From: JAPUDS01 sp039812985
GTDB lineage: Bacteria; Patescibacteriota; Saccharimonadia; Saccharimonadales; Saccharimonadaceae
Reading direction: 5' to 3'
Assembly (NCBI GenBank): GCA_039812985.1
Contig: JBDHUL010000001.1
Location: forward strand, 1 to 56,744
Length of the DNA: 56,744 bases
The first letter of the stretch is position 1. Each line of letters starts with the position of its first letter. The notes beneath the pieces are model-generated. The model saw only the letters and a program-made list of their open reading frames with translations, had not been told where the DNA came from and did no database searches. This document shows, piece by piece, positions 16,631 to 25,312 of this stretch. Both the position numbers and the translations under genes were made by a program.

Positions 16631-18385
16631 TTGCAAAAACAAACGTTAAAGCTCCTGTGGCGATACTCAAGACCCTATGCAGGGAAACGATGGCTAGCGC
16701 TCATAAACGCAAGTTTCACCTCCTTCCTGTCGTCCTTTATCGGTCCTCTCGTCATTTCAGACCTCTTTAATCGTATCCAATCAGGCCACGTCACTCTTGA
16801 GAATTCGTGGGGCATTTTAACCGCATTTACCATAACGAAAATGTACGGTGAAATCGTTGGCTGGAGGATAACGATATGGGCCGCATGGGTATTTGAGACT
16901 GCGGGACAACGCGACATATACCACGACGTGTTCAAAAAACTGGCGCATGAAACAGTGGAATTTCACGCAAATCGATTCGGCGGCTCACTGGTTAGTCAGG
17001 CAGGAAAACTTAGTGGAGCATTTGAGAAATTTTGGGATACTCTCATTTTTCAGGTCGTCCCATCATTTACTGCGGTTATCGCGGCCACTGTCATATTGTG
17101 GATATTTTTCTGGCAGTATGCGTTGGTACTTCTGATCATCTCCGTGGTCTTTATTATCACAGTTTTCATGGGTTCACGCTTCCTGAAAGAACGAAATACT
17201 ATTGAAGCACAGGCAAGCACTAAAATGACTGGTTGGCTCGCTGATATGATTACAAATATCACAACAGTGAAGTCTTACGCCGGTGAACAGCACGAGCTTG
17301 AAAGAGCCGATGAAGTTTCAAAAAACTGGCGCGATAAAGCGATGTCATCAATGAGAGGATTTTTAGGAGCAAGTAGTATCTACTCGACAATCAGTACAAT
17401 CCTTACCATTGCGGCTCTTTTTGCGGCAATCATTGCAAGCGAGCACCGGATCATCTCAATAGGCATCGTATACCTTGCGCTCACCTACACATTTACGGTC
17501 GCAAGACAACTCTGGGAGATGAACAGTATTATGCGTCACTATAACCGAATCATGGGTGATGCGCATGATATGGTCGAGATTCTCAACACAACAACAGCGC
17601 TCATAGATATTGATTCGAAACGGCTCATTGTTTCGAAAGGTACTATCAACATAAAAAATATCTCATTTACCCATGATCACGGGAAAGGAGTGCGGATATT
17701 TAACAACTTTACACTGGATATCGCAGCCGGAGAGCGTGTAGGACTCGTCGGTCACAGCGGTTCCGGCAAGTCGAGTCTCGTTCGCCTACTACTTCGTTTT
17801 TCTGATAGGGATCGTGGAGAAATACTTATTGACGGTCAGGACATTGCACAAGTCACCCAGCACAGTCTGCGCGAAGCTATTGCGTATGTTCCCCAGGAGC
17901 CACTCCTCTTTCACAGATCGCTCCGTGACAATATACGTTACGCAAAACCGCATGCGAGCGATAAAGAGGTTATACATGCAGCAAAACTAGCCCATGCACA
18001 TGAGTTTATCTCATCCCTTTCTGACGGTTATGACACACTTGTTGGCGAGCGTGGTGTCAAACTGAGCGGCGGACAACGCCAGCGCATCGCCATCGCGCGG
18101 GCTATCCTAAAAGATGCTCCTATACTGATCCTTGACGAAGCAACGAGTGCACTTGACTCTGAGAGCGAGAAGCTTATCCAGAGTGCTCTTTCAAAACTGA
18201 TGCAGAATAGGACGAGCATCGTCATTGCACATCGTCTCTCGACCATTGCAAAGCTCGATAGGATTGTTGTGCTTGAGTCAGGAAAGATCATCGAAGACGG
18301 ACCACATCGTAACCTTCTTGCAAAAAATGGTATATACGCAAAACTCTGGGCGCATCAATCTGGCGGTTTCATAGAGGGAGAATAA
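16631..18385 (+). CDS. ABC exporter with fused membrane and ATPase domains
   Basis: A half-transporter of about 584 residues: six-helix type I exporter domain (about 15-320), then the ATPase. Walker A is G-H-S-G-S-G-K-S-S, the signature is L-S-G-G-Q-R-Q-R, Walker B is I-L-I-L-D-E-A-T-S-A, and the H-loop is I-A-H-R-L-S-T. Such proteins dimerise to export lipids, peptides or drugs; the substrate is unknown. The start is set at TTG 16631 just after GGAGAAAGGA. The same frame is open back to 16535, but that part runs through the leader region and lacks family similarity. A strong terminator follows directly. Confidence 0.9.
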   Translation: MQKQTLKLLWRYSRPYAGKRWLALINASFTSFLSSFIGPLVISDLFNRIQSGHVTLENSWGILTAFTITKMYGEIVGWRITIWAAWVFETAGQRDIYHDVFKKLAHETVEFHANRFGGSLVSQAGKLSGAFEKFWDTLIFQVVPSFTAVIAATVILWIFFWQYALVLLIISVVFIITVFMGSRFLKERNTIEAQASTKMTGWLADMITNITTVKSYAGEQHELERADEVSKNWRDKAMSSMRGFLGASSIYSTISTILTIAALFAAIIASEHRIISIGIVYLALTYTFTVARQLWEMNSIMRHYNRIMGDAHDMVEILNTTTALIDIDSKRLIVSKGTINIKNISFTHDHGKGVRIFNNFTLDIAAGERVGLVGHSGSGKSSLVRLLLRFSDRDRGEILIDGQDIAQVTQHSLREAIAYVPQEPLLFHRSLRDNIRYAKPHASDKEVIHAAKLAHAHEFISSLSDGYDTLVGERGVKLSGGQRQRIAIARAILKDAPILILDEATSALDSESEKLIQSALSKLMQNRTSIVIAHRLSTIAKLDRIVVLESGKIIEDGPHRNLLAKNGIYAKLWAHQSGGFIEGE

Positions 18386-18419
18386 CAAAAAGACCGCGTT
18401 TTACACGCGGTCTTTTTGT
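18385..18419. terminator. Strong bidirectional intrinsic terminator
   Basis: A 15-bp perfect stem (18385-18399 with 18405-18419) closed by a five-base loop. A-tract on one side and T-tract on the other make it work in both directions. It separates the ABC exporter (plus) from rplY (minus). Confidence 0.95.
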
Positions 18420-18435
18420 GTATAACTGAATACGC

Positions 18436-19158
18436 TTACGCTTTCGCTTCGTTTGATTCAGCTGGTACTTCGGCGCCTTGCACGGCTTCAACTTCACTTT
18501 CATCGGTTGCGTCACCAGCAGAGGCTTCGTTCTGCGCTTGGAGTGCACTTGGCTCCCACACGCTTGCGACCTGCAAGTCAAGGATGCTTGGTTTTTCATC
18601 CTCTTCATCCTCTTCATCATCACGCCCGTCATCGTGTTCGACCAACTCAACATTTTCCGGCAGTACAATATCGCGCACCAGAACTTTTTCGCCAGCTTCT
18701 TTTAGGTGACGAATGTCAAGCTCAAGCGCATCTGGCATCTCAAGCGGCAACGCTCGTACTTCGAGACTGTCAATGTTTTGCAGGATAATAAGCCCGGACT
18801 TTTCGGCCTCGCTCTCACCTTCGCCGACCAGACGTATTGGCACTTCTGCCTCAATTGGCTTGTTTTGCCGAACGGCGTGAAATGCTACATGGTTAATGCT
18901 GTTTTTCGCCGGATCAATGCCGATTTCTTTCACCATCGCAATACGTTTTTTCTCGCCGATGCTGATATGGACGGGGGTATGCTTGCCAGCCTCTTTGACT
19001 ACCTTGTCGAGGTCGTTACTCGGTACTTGACCAGCCACCGGCTCCATACCGGGACCGTACACAACCACTGGTACAAGACCATCACGCCTCAGACGTCGCA
19101 CCTTTTTACCGTGTACCGTTCGCTCAGCAACTTTAAGAGTTAGTTTGTTGTCTCCCAT
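18436..19158 (-). CDS. rplY: 50S ribosomal protein L25 (CTC/TL5 type)
   Basis: A 240-residue long-form L25 that binds 5S rRNA. The N-terminal L25 domain (about 1-95) has V-H-G-K-K-V-R-R-L-R-R-D-G and V-V-V-Y-G-P-G; the CTC beta domain (about 100-185) follows. The C-terminal 50 residues are acidic and low-complexity (a D/E-rich run near 175-187, then a Glu/Ala-rich tail), as in many long-form L25 proteins. It is preceded by a GGAAAG ribosome-binding site and a leader of about 50 bases with a hairpin, so unlike several neighbours it has a conventional 5' untranslated region. Confidence 0.95.
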   Translation of the reverse strand: MGDNKLTLKVAERTVHGKKVRRLRRDGLVPVVVYGPGMEPVAGQVPSNDLDKVVKEAGKHTPVHISIGEKKRIAMVKEIGIDPAKNSINHVAFHAVRQNKPIEAEVPIRLVGEGESEAEKSGLIILQNIDSLEVRALPLEMPDALELDIRHLKEAGEKVLVRDIVLPENVELVEHDDGRDDEEDEEDEKPSILDLQVASVWEPSALQAQNEASAGDATDESEVEAVQGAEVPAESNEAKA

Positions 19159-19180
19159 TTCTTTCCTTTCATTGGATACC

Positions 19181-19227
19181 CGTTCGGAGAACGATTATAT
19201 TGTTAGTTGATAGAATATATTATAACA
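19181..19227 (-). promoter_or_regulatory. rplY promoter and leader hairpin
   Basis: Minus-strand extended -10 (TGTTATAAT, 19219-19227). The resulting leader of about 53 bases contains a perfect small hairpin (CGTTC, loop TCC, GAACG; 19181-19193) about 22 bases before the ATG. It might take part in autogenous control, but no known L25-binding motif was identified. Confidence 0.5.
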
Positions 19228-19293
19228 CACTATAGCTCATGCACGGTGCGTGTCGGGAATGATAAGGCCGATTCTGCTATACTTAGAGAACCT

Positions 19294-19950
19294 ATGGAAG
19301 TATTTATTAATTTCATCGTTAGTTTTGGCGTTATAGCTATACTGCTCGTTATTTTCGCGGAATCCGGCCTGTTGATCGGGTTTCTGTTTCCGGGCGATAG
19401 CTTACTATTTACCGCTGGTTTTTTAGTGCAACAAGGCCTTTTGCCCATCAACATCCATCTCTTTGTACTCCTACTTTTTCTTGCGGCAGCACTTGGCGAA
19501 ACCACTGGATACTGGTTTGGGCGCAAAGTTGGGCGCAAACTATTTACCCGCAAAAATTCGCGGTTTTTCCGTACCGAAAACCTTCAGCGTGCCGAAGCAT
19601 TCTATGAAAAATACGGCCCCGTCACCATCGTCCTTGCGTGCTTTATCCCCATCGTGCGAACGTTTGTTCCCATTGTCGCTGGCATAAGCAAAATGTCATA
19701 CCCGCAGTTTGTTCCATTTAACATCCTTGGTGCCGCCCTCTGGACAGCCTGCTTTACCTACCTCGGGTATTTTGCAGGCGGTGCACTCCATAGATTTGGG
19801 GTCAATGTCGAACTCGCTGCTATTATTATCATTATCCTTTCTGTGTCGCCCATGCTCATTCATTTTCTACGCGACAAAAAGAAGCTTGCTGGGTTAGCCG
19901 AAGCGACAAAGCGAGAAATTAAACTCTTGTTCGGCCGTAAAAAACACTAG
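19294..19950 (+). CDS. DedA-family membrane protein
   Basis: A 218-residue DedA/SNARE-associated (VTT domain) protein. The start is set at ATG 19294, ten bases after an extended -10 (TGCTATACT, 19275-19283); the frame is open to 19207 but that part lies upstream of the promoter. Family features: F-A-E-S-G-L-L-I-G-F-L-F-P-G-D-S-L-L near residues 19-36, then G-Y-W-F-G-R-K-V-G near 72-80, and R-T-F-V-P-I-V-A-G near 123-131. DedA proteins are linked to lipid flipping (for example undecaprenyl phosphate) and membrane homeostasis. Its stop overlaps that of convergent uvrA. Confidence 0.92.
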   Translation: MEVFINFIVSFGVIAILLVIFAESGLLIGFLFPGDSLLFTAGFLVQQGLLPINIHLFVLLLFLAAALGETTGYWFGRKVGRKLFTRKNSRFFRTENLQRAEAFYEKYGPVTIVLACFIPIVRTFVPIVAGISKMSYPQFVPFNILGAALWTACFTYLGYFAGGALHRFGVNVELAAIIIIILSVSPMLIHFLRDKKKLAGLAEATKREIKLLFGRKKH

Positions 19951-22754
19951 AGTAAGCCGCGTAAGTATGTTCCGGTATAACTTTCAGGGGTTTTTGCCAC
20001 TTCTTCGGGTGTGCCCGCTGCGACTACCCGCCCGCCGCCTTCGCCTCCTTCCGGCCCCATGTCGATAACATAGTCCGCCGACTTAATGACATCGAGGTTA
20101 TGTTCGATAATCACCATACTATTTCCGGTATCGACAAGTGCCTGGAGAACATGGAGGAGCTTTTTGACATCATCCGAATGTAGCCCAGTGGTTGGCTCAT
20201 CGAGGATATAGAGCGTCTTACCGGTCGCCCGACGGCTGAGCTCGGTCGCTAATTTTATGCGCTGGGCTTCGCCGCCCGAAAAGGTCGTCGCCGGCTGTCC
20301 GAGTTTAATATAGCCCAGTCCAACCTCAACGAGTGTAACCATCTTACGTTTAATCGCTGGTTGATTTTCAAAAAAACTAGCCGCTTGCTCAACAGTCATC
20401 TCCAGAACATCGGCAATGGTCTTTCCCTTGAATATGATCTCAAGCGCTTCGCGGTTATAGCGCTTACCATGGCACACCTCACACGTCACGTAAACATCTG
20501 GCAAAAAGTGCATCTCTATCTTGATCACCCCATCGCCTTGACAATTCTCACAGCGACCACCCCGCACGTTGAAACTAAACCGCCCAGCTTTGTACCCGCG
20601 CACACCCGCTTCTGGCGTTCCGGCAAATAGCTCGCGAATAGATGTAAAAACACCAGTGTACGTCGCCGGGTTTGACCGCGGGGTACGACCAATGGCCGAC
20701 TGATCGATGACGATTACTTTGTCAAGTTGCTTCACCCCCTCGATTGCTTCATGCTTACCAGCAACTTCCTGCGCGCGGTTCAGCTGCGCCGCGAGTTCCT
20801 TCGCAAGAATATCGTTGATGAGCGTCGATTTGCCCGACCCGCTCACCCCAGATACAACAGTCAGAAGCCCCAGCGGTAGTTCGACCGTCAAGTTTTTCAG
20901 GTTATGTTCGCTTGCACCGACAATACTCAGGACGCGCCCATTACCCTTTCGTCGTTTTTTAGGGACGGCGATAGCAAGCTCACCCGATAAATACTTCCCC
21001 GTCAAGCTTGTTGGATGCGCGGCTACTTCCGTCGGTGTCCCGGCAGCACACACCTTGCCACCATGCACCCCCGCTCCCGGTCCGATGTCGAGCAAATAAT
21101 CCGCCGACCGTATCGTATCTTCGTCATGCTCCACCACGAGTACGGTATTGCCAATATCCCTCAAATGTTTCAACGTCGCAATAAGCCGATCATTATCGCG
21201 CTGATGTAGACCAATGGACGGTTCATCGAGCACATAGAGCACTCCTTGTAGCCCGGAGCCGATCTGAGTCGCCAACCGTATTCGCTGGGCCTCGCCGCCA
21301 GATAGCGTGTTTGCCGCTCGACTCAGCTCAAGATATGTCAGTCCCACGTCATGCATAAACCCAAGCCGGGCCAGTATTTCTTTAAAAATCTGCTGAGCTA
21401 TGGCCATTTCTTTGTCGTCAAGCTGTAACGTATCCTTAAACAATGTGTAGGCTTCATCAACTGAAAGGTCGGAGATATCCATGATATTGAGGCCATGAAC
21501 CGTCACCGCCAGCACTTCTGGTTTCAGGCGTCTCCCCTTACAGGCATGGCAGGGGCGCTCACGCATAAATCGTTCAATGTCACGGCGCATAAACTCACTA
21601 TCGGTTTCTTTCCATCGGCGCTCAAGGTTTGGCACAACGCCCTCATAGGTGCTGTCGTAGTGTCGGCCCGACCCCAGTGATATACGGTAGCGTTGGTTGC
21701 CGGTTCCATAGAGTATTTTTTGAGTTGCCTCAGGTGAAAGTTCGCCCGCTTTTACTTGCAGCGAGAAGTCATGCACTTCTGCTACAGCGGCTAGTTTTTT
21801 CATCCACCAGGCATCAGAGTTAACGCGGTTATACGGACGAATCGCACCTTCGGCAATCGTCAAGTTGGGGTTAAATACCAACTCAGGGTCAACTTCGAGC
21901 CGTGACCCAAGACCGGTACAGACCGGACAAGCTCCTTGCGGCGCATTGAAACTAAACAGCCTCGGCTCAAGTTCTGGCAAAACAATATCCGGGTGATCCA
22001 AACAAGCGTATCGCTGTGAATACAGCTTTACCTCGTTCGTGTCGGCGTCGAGTACCATGACAGCACCACCGGCTATTTCAAGTGCCTGCTCGACCGACTG
22101 AGCCAAACGACCCAGGCTTTCGGCATTATTAACCAGCCTATCGACCACCACCTCAATGCTGTGTTTGTAGTTTTTATCGAGTGTCGGAAATTCGTCGAGT
22201 GCATATACCACTCCGTCAACCCGCGCCCGCGCAAAACCTTGTCGGCCGTATTGCTCCGGCACGTGTAGAAACTCACCCTTTTTGTCAGTCGCAATGGGCG
22301 CAAGTATCATCAGCCGTTTCTCGCCTAGCCCAGCTATATCGTCAACAATCGCCTGTGGTGTTCGTCGAGTCACCGGACGGCCATCGACCGGACAATGAGG
22401 TACCCCCACGCGCGCAAACAGCAATCGCAGGTAGTCGTAGATCTCCGTCACTGTCGCCACGGTCGAACGCGGGTTGCGGCTGGTCGATTTTTGGTCGATA
22501 GAAATAGCTGGACTGAGTCCGTCAATCTGATCGACATCGGGCTTTTCCATCAGTCCAAGAAACTGACGTGCATAGGCACTGAGGCTTTCAACGTATCGCC
22601 GCTGCCCCTCAGCGTAGATAGTGTCAAATGCTAACGAACTCTTACCCGACCCGGACAGACCGGTTATGACCACCAACTTGTCACGCGGAATGTCAACATC
22701 GATATTTTTCAGGTTATGTTCACGGGCACCTCGCACCGAAATAAACTCAGACAT
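19947..22754 (-). CDS. uvrA: UvrABC excinuclease subunit A
   Basis: A 935-residue damage-recognition ATPase of nucleotide excision repair, full length for the family. It has two ABC-type ATPase modules: Walker A G-L-S-G-S-G-K-S-S near residue 33 with signature L-S-G-G-E-A-Q-R-I-R near 485, and a second Walker A G-V-S-G-S-G-K-S-T near 637 with signature F-S-G-G-E-A-Q-R-I-K near 825. Zinc modules are visible, including C-P-V-C ... C-H-A-C and C-E-N-C ... C-E-V-C. A TATAAT lies nine bases before its ATG, leaving almost no leader. Works with the uvrC product encoded at 3501-5138. Confidence 0.98.
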   Translation of the reverse strand: MSEFISVRGAREHNLKNIDVDIPRDKLVVITGLSGSGKSSLAFDTIYAEGQRRYVESLSAYARQFLGLMEKPDVDQIDGLSPAISIDQKSTSRNPRSTVATVTEIYDYLRLLFARVGVPHCPVDGRPVTRRTPQAIVDDIAGLGEKRLMILAPIATDKKGEFLHVPEQYGRQGFARARVDGVVYALDEFPTLDKNYKHSIEVVVDRLVNNAESLGRLAQSVEQALEIAGGAVMVLDADTNEVKLYSQRYACLDHPDIVLPELEPRLFSFNAPQGACPVCTGLGSRLEVDPELVFNPNLTIAEGAIRPYNRVNSDAWWMKKLAAVAEVHDFSLQVKAGELSPEATQKILYGTGNQRYRISLGSGRHYDSTYEGVVPNLERRWKETDSEFMRRDIERFMRERPCHACKGRRLKPEVLAVTVHGLNIMDISDLSVDEAYTLFKDTLQLDDKEMAIAQQIFKEILARLGFMHDVGLTYLELSRAANTLSGGEAQRIRLATQIGSGLQGVLYVLDEPSIGLHQRDNDRLIATLKHLRDIGNTVLVVEHDEDTIRSADYLLDIGPGAGVHGGKVCAAGTPTEVAAHPTSLTGKYLSGELAIAVPKKRRKGNGRVLSIVGASEHNLKNLTVELPLGLLTVVSGVSGSGKSTLINDILAKELAAQLNRAQEVAGKHEAIEGVKQLDKVIVIDQSAIGRTPRSNPATYTGVFTSIRELFAGTPEAGVRGYKAGRFSFNVRGGRCENCQGDGVIKIEMHFLPDVYVTCEVCHGKRYNREALEIIFKGKTIADVLEMTVEQAASFFENQPAIKRKMVTLVEVGLGYIKLGQPATTFSGGEAQRIKLATELSRRATGKTLYILDEPTTGLHSDDVKKLLHVLQALVDTGNSMVIIEHNLDVIKSADYVIDMGPEGGEGGGRVVAAGTPEEVAKTPESYTGTYLRGLL

Positions 22755-22834
22755 AATTCGTCTATTATACTATACGTCAAAATGCACGCCTGTATTAAAC
22801 CTCAAAAGCAGTGGCGTCATTCTAGACAAAACTA

Positions 22835-22863
22835 TTGCATAATGCTATTTTTTGTTGTATAAT
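22835..22863 (+). promoter_or_regulatory. Consensus promoter for a leaderless transcript
   Basis: TTGCAT (22835-22840), a 17-base spacer and TATAAT (22858-22863), with the ATG six bases later at 22870. This is the clearest leaderless arrangement in the window because both promoter elements are good. Confidence 0.7.
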
Positions 22864-22869
22864 TCAGAC

Positions 22870-23223
22870 ATGCGTAAACACATTGGCCTGTTCGTTATCA
22901 TTGCCGCTATTGCGCTTGTTGTATGTGTTCCAAAAGTGCTCGATAATCTTGTGGCCTTACTCCTGGTTGGCCGTATACCGTTTACTCACTACACCATCCC
23001 CTCACTCGCAATGCTTGCCGTCTATGCCATTCTACTCGCTGTGGGGGTCTACTCCATGGCAAACCTGGCGATGAGCGTTGCAAGTCCGATTCAACGCGAC
23101 GAAACTGCCCGAAAACGTGCCCGTCAAAAGGTCCTTGCCGGTACAAAAAAACAGTCTGCGGTGGGATCATCCTCCGCTCCTTCGCGTGCTAAAAAGCGCT
23201 ATCAGATCGTCAATGAGCACTAA
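22870..23223 (+). CDS. Small two-helix membrane protein of unknown function
   Basis: A 117-residue protein not recognised as a named family. Two hydrophobic segments (about 5-35 and 43-68) are followed by a basic cytosolic-looking tail rich in Lys, Arg, Ser and Ala. The initiator ATG lies six bases after a consensus -10 and no Shine-Dalgarno is present. It is divergent from uvrA and convergent with sbcB. The strong promoter argues that it is a real gene. Confidence 0.65.
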   Translation: MRKHIGLFVIIAAIALVVCVPKVLDNLVALLLVGRIPFTHYTIPSLAMLAVYAILLAVGVYSMANLAMSVASPIQRDETARKRARQKVLAGTKKQSAVGSSSAPSRAKKRYQIVNEH

Positions 23224-23233
23224 CGCTTGCATC

Positions 23234-24646
23234 TCACAGTTCGGTGTCAATAACCGCTATTGACTCTGCCCATAGCTGTAGTTCCTCCAGCACAAATGTG
23301 TCTACGCTGGTTTCGGCTAATTTTGCGAGTGTCTGCATGTAGCCCGGTAGTTCTTGACGTAGCTTTTGGCTCCGGTACTGCTCCCAGATTTGCCGTTCAT
23401 CACCAGCAAGACTATCACTAAACCAGCGTGCTTTGTAGCGTAGGAGGAGTTCACTCAGCCTCGAGTCAACAAACTGAGGATGAAAGTCTGCTAGCGTATG
23501 TACATCAGCCGCCCGAACAGCGCCCGAAAGAGTTTTGTCATGGTCAGGTATGAATCCATCGTACAATTGCTGTTCAACATCGGTACTGGGAGCATATGGT
23601 TCACGCATTTCATAGGCTGTCCGCACCGCCTCTTTGAACGCCGGGTACTGGAGAAGCAATTGCAAGTGGCGCTGTACTGTATCAAGCGATACATCAAGTC
23701 GCCGTTGCGAGCTGTCGTCAAGCACTCCCAGCGGTGCCACCGCTGGACATTTGTTGTACGCAAGCTCCTTAACCGGAAGCGGCACAAACCCCTCCTGAGA
23801 TCGCCGTTCATGCTCCGCAAACAGTGTGCTCGCAAGTGCCTGTGGCGTCGCTTTAAGGAAAGGGGTCGGATCGTACCGCAGGTCATACACGAGCACCGAG
23901 CCAGGCCTTGTTCCAGACGCAACAGGAAAAGCTACTGTCGTAAAGTCATGATCCTTGCCATACCGACCCGATGCATAGACAAATGGCTTTGGGTCTTCAA
24001 GATTGACGAGCTTTACAACGTTGTCCTTGGAACGAAGCTTAAACAGATAGTCAAATAACTGTGGTTGTTTTTGCTGAAGTAACTGGGTAAGGGCTATGAG
24101 CGCCTCAACATCACTCAACGCATCGTGGGCTTTCGTGTGCAGTAGGTTATTGGCCTTCGCGAGCAATTCAAGACGGTTTGTCGGAGCGCCGCTGGCATCA
24201 ACCGCCCATTCGATCCCCTCGGGCCGAAGCGCCCGTGTCATACGTACGACATCGAGGATATCCCACCGGCTGCGCCCCTCACTCCAAGCCCATTCATATG
24301 GATCGTAGAAGTTACGCCAGAGCATATGCCGCATAAATTCATCGTCAAACCGTACATTGTTGTACCCGACAGCAACCGTATTAGGAGTAAACACTTCTTC
24401 ACTCACGAACCGAGCAAATTCGGGCTCACTCAAACCATCTGACAGCGTCATCTGCGGCGTGATACCTGTCACAGTCACCGCATATGGCTCAGGTAATATG
24501 TCGTCACTAAGCCTCACAAGAACATTCACCGGGTCACCGACTGGTTGTAGCTGGGCATCTGTTCGCTGCCCAGCAAACTGCATAATACGCTGCGTCCTAG
24601 CACTCAGCCCGCTTGTCTCGAGATCGTAGAAGAAAAACGTATGCAT
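23234..24646 (-). CDS. sbcB: Exodeoxyribonuclease I-like 3'-5' exonuclease
   Basis: A 470-residue DEDDh exonuclease of the SbcB/ExoI type, which degrades single-stranded DNA from the 3' end in repair and recombination. Exo motif I is Y-D-L-E-T-S-G (7-13); motif II includes G-Y-N-N-V-R-F-D-D-E-F near 95-105; motif III is H-D-A-L-S-D-V near 155-161. The SH3-like and helical C-terminal ExoI domains follow, as in E. coli (475 residues). The start is taken as ATG 24646, seven bases after an extended -10 (TGTCATAAT); the in-frame ATG at 24655 overlaps that -10. Confidence 0.88.
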   Translation of the reverse strand: MHTFFFYDLETSGLSARTQRIMQFAGQRTDAQLQPVGDPVNVLVRLSDDILPEPYAVTVTGITPQMTLSDGLSEPEFARFVSEEVFTPNTVAVGYNNVRFDDEFMRHMLWRNFYDPYEWAWSEGRSRWDILDVVRMTRALRPEGIEWAVDASGAPTNRLELLAKANNLLHTKAHDALSDVEALIALTQLLQQKQPQLFDYLFKLRSKDNVVKLVNLEDPKPFVYASGRYGKDHDFTTVAFPVASGTRPGSVLVYDLRYDPTPFLKATPQALASTLFAEHERRSQEGFVPLPVKELAYNKCPAVAPLGVLDDSSQRRLDVSLDTVQRHLQLLLQYPAFKEAVRTAYEMREPYAPSTDVEQQLYDGFIPDHDKTLSGAVRAADVHTLADFHPQFVDSRLSELLLRYKARWFSDSLAGDERQIWEQYRSQKLRQELPGYMQTLAKLAETSVDTFVLEELQLWAESIAVIDTEL

Positions 24647-24709
24647 AGTATTCATTATGACAGGCAAGGCCTGAAAAACGAAGGAGGCCTGAAGAAGGTC
24701 TTTCTGGTA

Positions 24710-24746
24710 TTGTACATGTTTGTACACGTGTGGTATAATGTACAAA
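24710..24746 (+). promoter_or_regulatory. Promoter with three TTGTAC half-sites upstream of the PaaX/Cas2-like regulator
   Basis: Two direct copies of TTGTACAYG (24710-24718 and 24720-24728) and one inverted copy (GTACAAA, 24740-24746) flank a TATAAT (24734-24739). TTTGTAC and GTACAAA form a dyad spanning the -10. A good ribosome-binding site (TGGAGGA) precedes the ATG. This looks like an autoregulatory operator. Confidence 0.6.
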
Positions 24747-24766
24747 CGAAACGACATGGAGGATAC

Positions 24767-25309
24767 ATGACAACCAAGCAAGCGGTTAACACTGCTCTCG
24801 ACGTTATCGGTAAGAACGGCTTAAGCGGAGTGGTATGCGAGGCCACTTCTCTCCCTGAGGCCCTGCGGGCCGTCGGCCTCGACAAACTTCGCTCCTCAAC
24901 ACTGTCGCGCGTCACAGCAGAACTCCGCCGACAAAAACTTATAGAAACCGGTCGAGATGGCAAACACTTTCGCCTTCAGCTGTCTGTTAAGGGCGTTCAC
25001 CGTTTACAACGCGCCGCGCTCAGTAGTATCAGCCTTCCAGAGCCGACTCAGTGGGATGGTATATGGCGAATGGTCACCTACGACGTTCCGCGCGCCCAGA
25101 GCACCCAACGCCGGCTATTCGCCAGCCAGTTGCGCCGACTCGGCTTTGTTATGGTGCGCGAAAGCGTCTGGTTTCATCGTTACCCATGCTTTGATGCCGT
25201 ACTTGAGATCGCTCGATACTGCAATCTGCAGCGTCACATCACCCTGGCTGAGATTTCGCGGCTGGATCAGATAAGCCTCGAGAAACTCCGCCTGGCTTTT
25301 GCTGTCTAG
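24767..25309 (+). CDS. PaaX-like regulator with a Cas2-like ferredoxin domain
   Basis: A 180-residue two-part protein. The first 85 residues are helical and look like a winged-helix DNA-binding domain (L-R-S-S-T-L-S-R-V-T-A-E-L-R-R-Q-K-L). The second part (about 97-180) resembles the Cas2-like domain of PaaX regulators: W-D-G-I-W-R-M-V-T-Y-D-V-P, then R-R-L-F-A-S-Q-L-R-R-L-G-F and V-R-E-S-V-W. No CRISPR array or cas1 is nearby, so a regulator is more likely than an adaptation nuclease. ATG 24767 is chosen because of TGGAGGA four bases upstream; the longer frame to 24641 runs into sbcB. Its promoter carries repeated TTGTAC sites. Confidence 0.75.
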   Translation: MTTKQAVNTALDVIGKNGLSGVVCEATSLPEALRAVGLDKLRSSTLSRVTAELRRQKLIETGRDGKHFRLQLSVKGVHRLQRAALSSISLPEPTQWDGIWRMVTYDVPRAQSTQRRLFASQLRRLGFVMVRESVWFHRYPCFDAVLEIARYCNLQRHITLAEISRLDQISLEKLRLAFAV

Positions 25310-25312
25310 TAT

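Noticed and set aside
24767..25309. Cas2 protein of a CRISPR system
   Set aside because: The Cas2-like domain is fused to a winged-helix-like domain, there is no cas1 and no repeat-spacer array in the window; a PaaX-type regulator fits better.
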